The translations under genes were made by a program, and so were the position numbers. The notes below the pieces were generated by a model. That model had not been told where the DNA came from and made no database searches. It worked only from the letters and a program-made list of their open reading frames with translations. This document shows, piece after piece, positions 26,734 to 37,633 of a stretch of 64,000 nt of DNA. Positions within the stretch are counted from its first letter, which is position 1, and each line of letters opens with the position of its first letter. The stretch comes from Lepidurus packardi (Eukaryota > Arthropoda > Branchiopoda > Notostraca > Triopsidae), in assembly GCA_023053545.1 (NCBI GenBank), contig JAKZAN010000004.1:10974001-11038000 (forward strand), read 5' to 3'.

Positions 26734-27927
26734 ATGCACGTCTTTGTACTTCTGCTCCTCGTGGCCTCTTCCGCCGCAGGTATTTTTTAAATATCTTTTG
26801 AAGAATTAAAAATGAATCAACAATCAGCAATCCACTTATTTATTTTTTTCAATTTACGTATTTCACGTGAGAATATTTCGGTTCGTTTTTATTTTTCTAG
26901 TGCTGGATGAGCCTGAAGATGGGAATTACGACGACCCCATAGGTATTTTTTAAATCTTTTGAAGGATTAAAATGAAGCAATCAATTTAGTTATGTTTTTC
27001 AATTTATTTGTGTACTTTACGTGATATTATTTTATTTCATATTTATTTTCCTAGTGATCTATGAGCCTCAAGATGACAATGATGACGATCCCATAGATTC
27101 CGACGACGAATATCCTGAGCCACTTTGGGAAGACGAAAAACCTCATTTGGCTTACTCTAATTCGTTGGAAAACTATGATGAAGAATCTGATCTTGAAGAC
27201 AAAAAGAAAAGATCTTATAGATCAGCAGATTCATGGCAGTGTGCTACTCCGTCAGCAGAATCGTAAAGACTTATTCTTATTATCTTATATAAACACCTTT
27301 ATTTAAGTTGGTATTTTATGCATGCTTGGTTTTAGTGTGAAAGAAGGGGAGCGAATAATCAGACAACGTAGATCAATTAAGATTTTCCCCCAGCATTTCC
27401 TTCTTTCAACTGCCGAAGCTGCGGCGGTTTCTGCTTATTTGAGGAAACATAACCCTCAAGCACTTTGTCCTCGACCGAGCTCTGTCAAATTCGCGGTTCC
27501 CATACAGAACCAGTGTGCCTGTTTCGTAAAATGCGACAAGGTAAACTAGTACCCTTTTCCGTTTGAAGCGAATAACTACTAATTTAATTAAATGATTTTG
27601 TAAGGCTCCTAAAGTTATTTCTGTGGAACGTTGTACTAATGGATTAACCTTCCAAATGAACGGCCCTGAAAAGTTCCACTTGCGTTTGGATGGAAACAAG
27701 ACTACTTTAGACAGTAAGTCAAGATTGCGACATTTCCCAAGAAAAGGAAATTTAGTAGTTTGATGTTGATTTTTTAAGGCACGGGAGGTAATTGCGTGCC
27801 TGTGAGGAAGGGAGATCCTATTTGCGGTGTAGCTCAGTCTAAACAACAGCAAATAAAGAAGACTCCGAAAAAGAAGACTCCGAGGCACCAGCCTCTTCGT
27901 CAAAGGTTTACAATGTCCCCCTATTAA
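26734..27927 (+). CDS. Secreted Cys-rich chitin-binding-like protein B
   Basis: Six exons: 26734-26779, 26901-26942, 27055-27262, 27336-27540, 27605-27713, 27779-27927, giving 252 aa. Signal peptide MHVFVLLLLVASSAA, then a very acidic region (D/E-rich, residues about 17-75). The same Cys pattern as A follows: WQC, ALCPR, QCACFVKCDK, VERCTNG, GNCVPVR and ICG. Exon phases match A. The extra 42-nt exon 2 and the intron after it look like a duplicate of the neighbouring intron/exon start. The C-terminus is shorter and basic (KKTPKKKTPRHQ). A/B arose by tandem duplication. Function is inferred as extracellular matrix or chitin association. Confidence 0.82.
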
Positions 27928-28840
27928 TTAGTTTCATTTGAACGTTGTCGTTATAATAGCAACGTTCGAATGAAAACATAAAGTGGCAAGTACTATCCTT
28001 ACAAATATGTTGCGTATATTCCTAGAAGAATTTCCATTTCTATTTTCTTTGAATGTATAACCGGCCAGCAAAACTTTCTTTCTTCATTCTGAGTTAATTC
28101 TGTGTATTGAAACTTTGACTACAGCATTACTATCCTTTAAAATTATGGATGAATTTTGAATGTCAAGTCAAATACAGTTTATTTGAAATAAACTAGATTT
28201 TAACTCGAATAACCTGGTTAATTGTTACATCTAGTAACTCTGCTTTTTAACAAGAATTTCAGCATAAAAACCATATAAAAGCTAGAAATACTTGAATGTA
28301 CTAGATTCACCCATGATCCAATTTCCCCATTAGCATGTTCTGAACTTTCTACATTTTTAAAAACTTGACAACTTAATTCAAGATACGATAAGACAATATA
28401 AAACAACCAAAAATAAATGCTTGAAATATGAAAGCATATATATCCCTTTCTAATAACTCGATTCCCACAGAGATCCGTCATTCCTCATTCCCTCAATCCC
28501 TCAGCACAGCGTAAACGAATAAAACGGCTGATGATTCGTTCGCAGATCAACAACTTGGCCTAAGAAAGAGTCGCAATTTTTTCCAGATTGCGCCAGAGAA
28601 TTAGTTGAACAAAGGAATACTTTATTGCCAGTGTGAACGTATATATTACTAATTGGAAATAGTATTAGACGCACATTTCCGGGATATTATGGTTTTGTAA
28701 CTTCCTGTGTCAAACGAAAATGTGGTTTGTGGGGAAGTTTCTGAGATATTGGAATTGGGTAAATATTATAGGAGAAAGAAAATGAATATTGTTCTTAGTC
28801 GGGTTTTCAACTTTGACTGAGAAGAAACCTAAAGTTCACC
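27928..28840. other. Intergenic and promoter of gene C
   Basis: About 0.9 kb. From about 28370 it aligns with the region upstream of gene D (from about 31040), including caaaaataaatgcttgaaa, ctcattccctcaatccc and ttttttccagattgcgccag. It is therefore part of the C/D tandem duplication. No separate gene is seen. Confidence 0.6.
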
Positions 28841-30171
28841 ATGAAGACGCTTTGGCTAGCTGCAGCCTTCCTTATGTTAGGTAAATTCTGTTTAAGATTT
28901 TCTTAAAATACGCCTTGTTTTTGTCAAGGGTTTTAGAATTGTTGAAGGTCTTAGAAAGTTTTACAAGTGCAACAGTGTTTATAATCTGGCGTCTCGTATG
29001 TAGGTTGTTCAAGGGGAGAAATTTATTCTCGTAAAGGAGTAGCCTATTCGGTTTCTCTTGATGAGGATTTAGTAGAACCTGTACAGCCGGACTATGAAGA
29101 TGATAATGATGACCAAATTGGCGGAGTCTTAATTGATAGTCCTGACGACGACATGGAATCAAACGAAAATTCAGACACTGTTAAATCTGGTGCCTACATA
29201 ATCCCTGAACGTGATTCGCAGCCAACTTTCCAGGAATATCTGGACCTTTTAGAGACTGAAGATGACAAAAAGGATGAACTTGATACCAGAAGTGCCAGTT
29301 TGCCAGGCGACTATTTTCATTGCTATGGAAGCCCAATGTAAGTTTTTTTTATTAGTTAAGACTGTTTATAATCTCTGGTTTTGTCTTTTATTTTTAGACA
29401 AAGCAATCAATTTGTCCAATTTCCTGGTAATGACCAATACTTGGAAGGAATTGCTCCAGTTCAAGGGCTCCATCAATCTTCCTGCAACCCACGGTCTCCG
29501 TCCATTCCCCACGAAAGTTCCTGCGGTTGTTACATTGGCTGTCCTTCTGTAAGTTCCATTCCCAACCAAGCAGGATTTAAATTCCATTCCACATTGCGCT
29601 TCGATCTTATGTAATTGTGTATTGTTTTTAGGGTTATCCGCAACTTCTGCGATGCAGGGAAGGGTACTTGTACGAACGTCTGTCCCGGACTTGTCTCCCA
29701 GCCAGGGAAGTTCGAAATTGCGGCAGTTCGGTAGCTCCTCCCCGTCCAGTTCTTCCTCCAACCCCAAAACCGACTCGTCGTCCTGAACCAGTTATCGTAC
29801 CAAGTTTACGTTGTCCTGCTCCTTCTGGCTTGTTTCCGCATCCGACCAATTGTCTTTTATACCTCAACTGCGATCGTGGAACGCCCCATATTCAGACTTG
29901 CGGGCCTAGAACAGTCTTTTCAAAGAAACTTCGCGTCTGCGTACATCCAAATAAAGAAGATTGCGACGCTGCTGGACAGGTTATCAACGGACGACCACAG
30001 AGTCCATGGGATTTTGAAGCTGAAAACATTCCAATTAGTAATGAGATCCCAAGCAGAGACCAGCAGCCACAGAATGGATGGGGATTACCTGTTGGTCAGC
30101 TTCCGGCGAATAACTGGCCCCTAAACAGTTATAACCGGCAACAAAATCAAAGGGAAGGAGCTTGGCGATAG
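28841..30171 (+). CDS. Secreted protein C with variant and canonical chitin-binding domains
   Basis: Four exons: 28841-28880, 29004-29337, 29398-29548, 29632-30171, giving 354 aa. Signal peptide MKTLWLAAAFLMLGCSRG. A D/E-rich linker follows (residues about 25-110). A variant domain comes next: YFHCYGSPI, SCNPRSP, SCGCYIGCPSGYPQLLRC, LSRTC, EVRNC. After a Pro-rich spacer there is one canonical type-2 chitin-binding domain (CPAPSGLFPHPTNCLLYLNC, IQTC, LRVCVHPNKEDC) and a Gln/Asn-rich tail. Known type-2 domains bind chitin in peritrophic matrix, cuticle or eggshell. Paralog of D, and similar in layout to E and F. The leader ctttgactgagaagaaacc before the ATG is shared with D. Confidence 0.88.
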
Positions 30172-31433
30172 ATAATGAACAACCGATTGACGATATGAAT
30201 TAGTCGAATTATATGATGTGGCCAATGACTCTAATGAAATTCGAAACTTGATTGGTAACTTTCCAGATAACAGTAAACGCTTACGACGTTCCGCAGTAAG
30301 GTTGTTCAGGAAATGCTCCATAAGTCCCTGTATATGGAATGTTTACAAACTGTATTAAATGTCGGTATATTTAGAGTTTTTTTTAAAACCGCGGTTTCTG
30401 CAATTACATGCAAATCATTACAATTATTCTCAGAATGATAATAAGTTTTAGGAATTCATGATTTCTTTCGTTGATTCCTTAAAATGTTATGTTTTTCTTT
30501 AGCTTATCTTTTAATCTAAATTAGTTTAAACCTTGTCTTGATGGAAATATACAAAGTTCCTGGAATTATTCAACTTAGAATTTAGTGCAAACTCCAATAT
30601 TAGACCGGTTGCGTTTGCAGTTGGTAAGATTATTACTTTTCAAATAAGCACAGGAACGATATGGAAACTGGTAGTACATAAAGTCACCACTTGGATTTGG
30701 ATTAACACCCTTTTGTATTTTACTAAGGTATTACTTGCTTCTAGATCACAACCATCACCAGAATCCTCCAACTTGTATAAAATAGCGTTTTCCACTAGCT
30801 CTACAGAGTTCCAGAATAAAAACATTTAAGCAGCAGTTGCAGCTTAAGCCGAGTTTTACTACGGAAAATACTTGAAAACTAGAGTTCTAATTATTAAGTG
30901 TAGAAACACATGAAAGTTATGCCAGCAAAGAGCAAGTTAAATTTGAGAAAAACAGACTACATGAAAGTACCGGTCACTGAACTTCAGAACTTCTTAAAGC
31001 TTAAAAAACTTTAAAACTTAGTTGAAGATATGAAATACCCAAAAATAAATGCTTGAAAGACGAAAGTAACAACATATATCCTTTTCTAATCACTCAATTC
31101 CCACAGGGATTCCTCATTCCCTCAATCCCATTATAGCAAAACGGATAAAATTTCTGATGATTCGTTCGAGTCGCCATTTTTTCCAGATTGCGCCAGAAAA
31201 TTATTTGAACAAAGGAACACTTAACTGCCCATGTAAATGTATATATTACTACTTGGAAAATTAAATTAGCCACAGATTTCCAGGATGTTATGGCTTTGTT
31301 TACTTCCTACGTCGAATGAAAATGTAGTTAAGGGAAAGTTTCAGAGATATTCGTATTGGGTAAAAAGAAGAAGGAACTGTATTGCTGTTAGTCGAAGTTT
31401 CAACTTCGACTGAGAAGAAACCTAAAGTTCACC
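30172..31433. other. Intergenic between genes C and D
   Basis: 1.26 kb, AT-rich. The part after about 31040 is the duplicated upstream region shared with gene C. The part before 30560 has a counterpart after gene D (about 32750-33030). Nothing coding was recognised. Confidence 0.55.
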
Positions 31434-32566
31434 ATGAAGACGCTTTGGCTAGCTGCAGCCTTCCTTATGTTAGGTAAATTCTGTTTCAGATTTTCTTAAA
31501 ATACGCCTTGTTTTTGTCAAGGGTTTTAGAATTGTTGAAGGTCTTAGAAAGTTTTACAAGTACAACAGTGTCTATAATCTGGTATTTCGCACGCAGGTTG
31601 TTCAAGGGGAGCAGTTTATTCTCGTAACGGGGTACTAGAGTACTCGGTTCTTTTCGACGAGGATTTAGGGGAACCCGTACATAAACGGCTGCAGCCGGAG
31701 GATGAAATTGATCACTATGACGAAGTTGGCGGATTCTTAACTGATAGTCCTGATGACGACTTGGAATCTAGCGAAAGTTCCGACATTGATGAATCTGGTC
31801 CCTATACGATCCCTCAAACTGATCCTGAGACAGATTTCCAAGATTATCTTAACAGTTTAGAGACTCTAGACAATGACAAGGAAGAACTTGCTAGCAGAAG
31901 TGCCAGTTTGCCAGGCGACTATTTTCATTGCTATGGAAGCCCAATGTAAGTTTCTTTTTATTAGTTAAGCCTGTTTAAATCTCTGATTTTTATTTTATAT
32001 TCTAGACAGAGCAATCTTAATGAAATCCAATACTTGGAAGGAATTGCTCCAATTCAAGGGCTCCATCAAACTTTCTGCAACCCACGGTCTCCACCCATTC
32101 CCTTCGATGGTTCCTGCGGTTGTTATATTGGCTGTCCTTCTGTAAGTTCGATTCCAAACCAAGCAGGATTTCAATTCCACGTTGTGCTTCAACCTTATTT
32201 AACGGTGTATTTTTTTAGGGTTATCCGCAACTTTTCCGATGCAGGGAAGGGTACTTGTACGAACGTCTGTCCCGGACTTGTTTCCCAGCCAGGGAAGTTC
32301 GAAATTGCGGCAGTTCGGTAGCTCCTCCCCGTCCAGTTCTTCCTCCAACCCCAAAACCGACTCGTCGTCCTGAACCAGTTCTCGTACCAAGTTTACGTTG
32401 TCCTGCTCCTTCTGGTTTGTTTCCGCATCCGACCAATTGTCTTTTATACCTCAACTGCGATCGTGGAATGCCCCATATTCAGACTTGCGAGCCTAAAACA
32501 GTCTTTTCAAAGAAGCTTCGCGTCTGCGTACATTCAAATAAAGAAGATTGCAGATTGGGCAGGTAA
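31434..32566 (+). CDS. Secreted chitin-binding protein D (paralog of C, short tail)
   Basis: Four exons: 31434-31473, 31597-31945, 32006-32141, 32219-32566, giving 290 aa. Same signal peptide and layout as C: acidic linker, variant domain (YFHCYGSPI, FCNPRSP, SCGCYIGCPSGYPQLFRC) and one canonical type-2 chitin-binding domain. The last exon is nearly identical to that of C, while exon 2 is clearly diverged. After the final Cys (KEDC) the frame differs from C and stops after RLGR. The following DNA still resembles the C tail, so D has lost it by a small indel. Alternatively the sequence cag/gtaaac just at the stop (around 32562) could act as a donor to an exon I did not find. Probably functional, since both Cys domains are intact. 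Confidence 0.83.
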
Positions 32567-34044
32567 ACAGCGAACTTTCACAGGACTGAAGTCCATGGGA
32601 TCTTGAACCTGTACACAATACACGAAATACTAGGATCCCAAGCAGAAAACATCAGAATGGATGGTGATTTGCTGTTGGTCAGCTTCCAGTGAATAACTGG
32701 GCCGAAAGCAGTTATAATCAGCAACAAATTAAAGAATGAATGAATAAAATAATGAATTAGTCGAATTATATAATGTGGATGATAACTCTGATGATATTCT
32801 GAATTTGATAATTAACTTTCCAGATAAATGAACGCCCAATTAAGAATTTGTTTAGAAAGGTTTCTGCAATTGCATGCAAATAATTACGATTATTCTCTGA
32901 ACGATCATAAGTTTTTGGGACTAAATAATTTGTTAACTTATTCTTTAGAATGTTCTGTTTCTCTCTTATAGCTTATCTTTCAATCTAAATTAGTTTAAAT
33001 CTTGTCTTGAAGGAAATATAACCGTTCCAGGAAAGTATCAACTTCAGGAATCTTTGTTTTTTTTGCTAGAAATTTGACTTTGGCGTGTGATTGGCTAGCG
33101 TATAAAGATTTAAGGATTTCTAAAGTCGTTACAATAAGGTAAGGCGACACAAAGACTCAAGTGTACAGAAGGACGCCTGACCCCGACACACGGATGATAG
33201 AACCGTAGTCTTTTAAGGGTTCTATAGCATTTCGAGTTCGATAGTTGTCTGTTCGTTAGTTAAGCACCAACGAGATTAAAAAGGTGCTTAAGTCGTATTC
33301 AAAATATACTTCATAAGGATAACAGACACGGACAAATGGACGACAGTCCCGAACAGAAAGACGACGGACCCCGACACTAGGAGGACAGTAATCGCTAGTA
33401 CCACGGACGAAAGTCAGGATTGACACTGCAATTTTCGTGCTCATTTCTGAGTTGCAGCAAAAGCCATGCAATTTCCTGTCTGACCGCTATTTTCTGGGTG
33501 GCAGCACAATTTCTTGTCGTAATTTTGTAAACGGAAAACATGAAATTCTCGGAAGAGATCTAGATTGTGACCTAGATCTTTACATCCCATTACAGCACAA
33601 ATAGTACTGTTTTACCATCACGTCAGTTACTGTTACAAATAATGTCATTATACTGCACAGGGAATGAGAATCTTTTTGTCACAATGTGCCATGTTGTAGC
33701 GCCATAATTAAAAGAGGTTAAAGAATAAACTGGCCTTAATTAGTTCGATTTAACACACCACTTTAGATTTTTTACATAGTGCGAGGAAAGGAAGTTCTTC
33801 AAACCGCAATTACGGTAGCAGTATTCTTATCAAGTAAAGCAAGGCGGAATCTGTATGTTTCCTAACCTTTCCTGTGTTCCTTGGGTTTTGCAAGCTTGGA
33901 AACAGGAAGTGGAAAATTGATTTCATATGACTAGAAAAATGGCCAGCTATTCTATTCTGTTGAACAGAATTCAATAGGAACACGAGCTTAAAGTTTACCA
34001 GTCTCAAATTGTCTCTCGACTCGAAAAGAAGACCAGTGTTAATA
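32567..34044. other. Intergenic between genes D and E
   Basis: 1.5 kb. It starts with the remnant of the C-like coding tail and 3' region (to about 33030). A dispersed repeat at about 33135-33400 is the inverted relative of 26100-26335. The rest is AT-rich with no recognised gene. Confidence 0.55.
33135..33400 (+). repeat. Dispersed repeat, copy 2 (inverted relative of about 26100-26335)
   Basis: Contains ggcgacacaaagactc, cagaaggacgcctgacccc, ttttaagggttcta and caacgagattaaaaaggtgc, in the order seen on the other strand near 26.1-26.3 kb. A gacggaccccgacac-like segment recurs near 33360. Likely an old mobile-element fragment. Confidence 0.6.
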
Positions 34045-35945
34045 ATGAAGACCTGGCCTGTTTGGCTGATTTTGGCCTTCTTTATTATAGGTAAGTTGAT
34101 CGCCCACTTACTTAACTTCCTTTTAAGTTAATTCCTTTATCTTGAAACATTAGTTTTTTGTACGTGATTAATCAAGTTGTCGTATTTGTATGTCCCCCTT
34201 ATTTTCCTACAGGCTCATCAGCTTATTCGTTTGGAGACGACGACTATCTGTCAGATTATGCCGTAGATCAGCCGTATCTAGATCTACTGGACGACCCAAA
34301 TAACCTTGGATCGGAGTCTTCGAATGTTCAAGACTGGGATGCCCTTTTTGAAAAATTAATGAATGATCCACAATTTGCAAAAGACTTTGAGGAGTATCGC
34401 AAGGCAGAATTACAGAAGAATAAATACGAAACCAGGAATAGTGATACCCAAGATCCTTACTTTCACTGCCGTGGACATCCAACGTAATCATCTTGTTTTG
34501 GGTCTTGACTTACTGAATTAATGTTTATATATAAAGGTATTCTCAGTTGAGTTCTCAAAACGCTGGAATTGGTCAGCAAACTTCCGGTGATATTTGGAAA
34601 GACGTTCCCTTGCAAAAGAGATTGAAACGGTCCTCCTGTACTCCTTTTACTGCAAACCAACCCCACGATAAGTCATGCGGTTGCTACATTGGTTGTCTTA
34701 GCGTAAATTTCTTTTTTTCTTCTTAAAACCTTCTCTTTAGAATCCTCATTTATTTCTTAGCTCCACTTTGTATTTAACTTTGGGTCTTTTACTAGGGTTC
34801 TTCCCAACTTCTACGCTGCGAGGAAGGTTTGTTGTTCGACAGTCAGGTCCGCACTTGTCGTCCAGCCTGGGAAGTTAGAAATTGTGCTCGTTCGGTGGTT
34901 CAAACAACTCCACCCCAAACCGTAGGTCCTAAAACAGTCGGGATACAAGACGTACGTTGTCCTTCAGGGTTTGGCTTGTATCCTCACCCCACCGATTGCC
35001 GACTATTCGTCAACTGCGATCGTTACAAAGCTCATATACAAAGCTGTGGACCGGGTACCGTCTTTTCGAAGAAGCACAAGGTGTGCACATATCCTAATCA
35101 AGAAGACTGTGGCCCTCCTGGAGACCATTCCGAGTACTCTTCCGAGCACCATTCCGAGTACTCTTCGGAACAAGAGGATCGAGAGGGATATGGGCAGGTT
35201 CAAGTTGCGAGCAATAGTTGGTCCTTAAATAGCCAACAACTGCAGCAATCAATTCCGTCTCCACATCCCATTCCAGTTGACGTACACAATGTACGTTGTC
35301 CTGAAGAGTTTGGCTACTTTCCTCATCCTAGCGATTGCCGCTTATTTCTGAACTGTGATCGGAATATCGCCCATGTGCGAAGCTGCGGGCCTGGGACTGT
35401 CTATTCGAGGAGGTACAAAGTCTGCGTGTATCCAAACCCAGAAGAATGTGGCGGCGTTACTGGAGGTCAAAGCGGCGGTTACTACCCTGAACCAGACGGT
35501 CAAAGAGGATCTGGAAATCTTCGGTTTCCATCAGATGTGGACACTAACCCCGTCCAAAAACCAGTAAAGAGTTATTGGGTCCCAGGCCATTTTGAACAAC
35601 AACAAAATGTCTGGCCAGAAGTTATTCCGGTTCCAACAAAGGCTCCGAAAGCAGCAGAACGAACAGCAAAACCTGTTGTAACTACCAAGATACACCCAAT
35701 CTTGGTAATAAAACCGGCCCTAACAACAAGAACAACAGTATCACCGTTGGAAAACGATTATGATTCGTCTATTGAACCGGGTATGGAGCGTCGTCGCAGG
35801 TAGGTACAAAATTTGAAAGCTAATGTTTTTGGCTCGTACGTTTCAAATCTTTGTCTTGCGTTGATTTAGGAGGGTATCAGGAGGAAAAGGGGGCCGCAAA
35901 ACGACCAAGAAAACAACACAATCAACACCAGTAACCACAGTGTAA
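34045..35945 (+). CDS. Secreted protein E with two canonical type-2 chitin-binding domains
   Basis: Five exons: 34045-34090, 34213-34483, 34537-34702, 34796-35799, 35870-35945, giving 520 aa, the largest of the cluster. Signal peptide MKTWPVWLILAFFIIGSSA, then an acidic linker. The variant domain follows (YFHCRGHPT, SCTPF, SCGCYIGCLSGSSQLLRC, VRTC, EVRNC). Two canonical domains come next (CPSGFGLYPHPTDCRLFVNC...QEDC and CPEEFGYFPHPSDCRLFLNC...PEEC). Between them is a short repeat of SEYSSE. The tail is Thr/Pro/Lys-rich and ends in a strongly basic stretch (RRRRVSGGKGGRKTTKKT). Two chitin-binding domains suggest cross-linking of chitin fibrils. Domain duplication within this gene is likely. 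Confidence 0.88.
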
Positions 35946-36864
35946 AGGTTGCGCCGGTAACTATCATCTGGTCATAAAAATGAGCGAGGTAGCAATTTTG
36001 CCATAATCTGAGTTTTGCCTTGTTTAAGCCTTTCACTGTTTTATAATGTATTTGTTTATTAACTTGAGTCCATAAAATAAACAAAATATGTGTAGGTTAG
36101 AAACTTTTTTGTCATACGTTAGGATAGTACACAATTCTTACGTTTGGGAAATGAAGCCACATTTATTTTAAAAATGTGTATTTTGGAGAGTATTTTGAAA
36201 TCGGCGCCAATGTCATTGTCGTTATTGATCTGTTTTTAGTCAAAAATGAGCCATCTAACGGGCACATTATCGACTATTTCTAATATCATTTTCGCCCTCC
36301 GTAATGATAGTTGATAGTTGTAGACATTGTAGTTCCAGATACTGTTGCGTTTACGCTGAATTACGAGAAAACTTTTTTTGAAATCCCCACACAAAGCTAT
36401 ACTTATAAAAAACGAAATTATTAGTGATTGTTACGAAATAAGCTATGGTACTTTTTTAACTGTAAAACTCTTTCATTACTTTGTTAATAAGGTTTAGATG
36501 AATAAATAAAGCGTCGAGAGTTTCTTCGTATGTTATCGAAAATGAAAGACTCGCCCTTTTCTCTGGTCATAGAACGACATTTACCATTGTTTTTCTGTTC
36601 ACAATCTATCACTAATGAAAGGAAGTTAGACTCGATAAGCTAAAGCGCTTTTGCAATTCGACCAGCTTCACGTTTGATATTATACGAACAATAAAGCGGA
36701 TTTTGTGGGCGCTTATCATGCACATCCTATTTCCACATGTGATTTGTTGTTGAGAAAGGATGCGGTTTGGTAGTATGACTTTGAATAAAACGGTGAGGAG
36801 AAGATCAAATTCTTCAGTCTTGCATTGAGTCTTGACTGAAAAAGAAGGCCAGAAGTTCTTAACC
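35946..36864. other. Intergenic between genes E and F
   Basis: About 0.9 kb, AT-rich. An AATAAA lies near 36075, soon after gene E. The leader before gene F (cttgactgaaaaagaaggcc) resembles that of C and D. The minus-strand frame 36612-37004 is a shadow and matches nothing. Confidence 0.5.
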
Positions 36865-37633
36865 ATGAAGACTGGACCTGTTTGGTTAATTTTAGCCGTT
36901 TGTATGTTAGGTAATGGACGTTTATTTCCTCTTACGCTAAAATCTAATATTATAATTTTAAGTATAATCCAATATATTTTCTCTTTAGGATGTTGCACTG
37001 CCAATGTTGGGCGTGCACTCGACCCCTATCTGCATTGCCGTGAACCTGATAGGTAAGCTTTTAAAAAGAAAAGAAAAATCAACTTCTTATAAAAGATGAA
37101 TCTGTAGAGTCAAATTTAACTCGCATGGTCAAAGAATCAAAAGAAGTTCCTGCACTCCCACTTCTCCGAAAATGCCCCATGAGAAATCTTGCGGTTGTTA
37201 TATTGGCTGTCCTACGGTAAATTCTAAGATTATTTCCCCCCAAAAAATACTTTTGCTATCTTGTTTTTCTATTTGTGTTTTTTAGGGTTACTATAAAGGA
37301 ATGCGTTGTGATGAGGGTTTTTTGTTCGATCGTCGTACCCTGTCTTGCCGGCCCGCCAGGCAAGTCACTTGTGCTGATTCAGTGGCGCCAGTGACCACGC
37401 CCCCACGTAACCAATTGGTCCTTCGTTGTCCCTCGACAACTGGCTTGTTCCCTCATCCCACTGATTGTCGTCTTTACCTGAACTGCAATCGCGGAGTTCC
37501 GAAAGTGGTTCAATGCCTTTCTGGTAATGTTTTCTCGAGGATCCTTCGCAACTGCGTACATCCTAGCCAAGGAGATTGCGGGCCTCCTGCTCAAAACAAT
37601 CAAGGAAATCAGAAGCCTACATGGGGAGGTTGA
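36865..37633 (+). CDS. Secreted chitin-binding protein F (short form)
   Basis: Four exons: 36865-36910, 36989-37052, 37108-37216, 37286-37633, giving 188 aa. Signal peptide MKTGPVWLILAVCMLGCCTA. Unlike its neighbours it lacks the long acidic linker; exon 2 is only 64 nt (ALDPYLHCREPD). The variant domain is SCTPTSP, SCGCYIGCPTGYYKGMRC, LSCRPARQVTC. One canonical type-2 domain follows (CPSTTGLFPHPTDCRLYLNC, VVQC, RNCVHPSQGDC) and a short Gly/Asn tail. It retains all Cys. The compact form may be near the ancestral unit of the family, or it may have lost the linker. Confidence 0.88.

Noticed and set aside
36612-37004. 130-aa minus-strand frame over the start of gene F
   Set aside because: Antisense shadow of the gene F promoter and first exon, with no recognisable feature.
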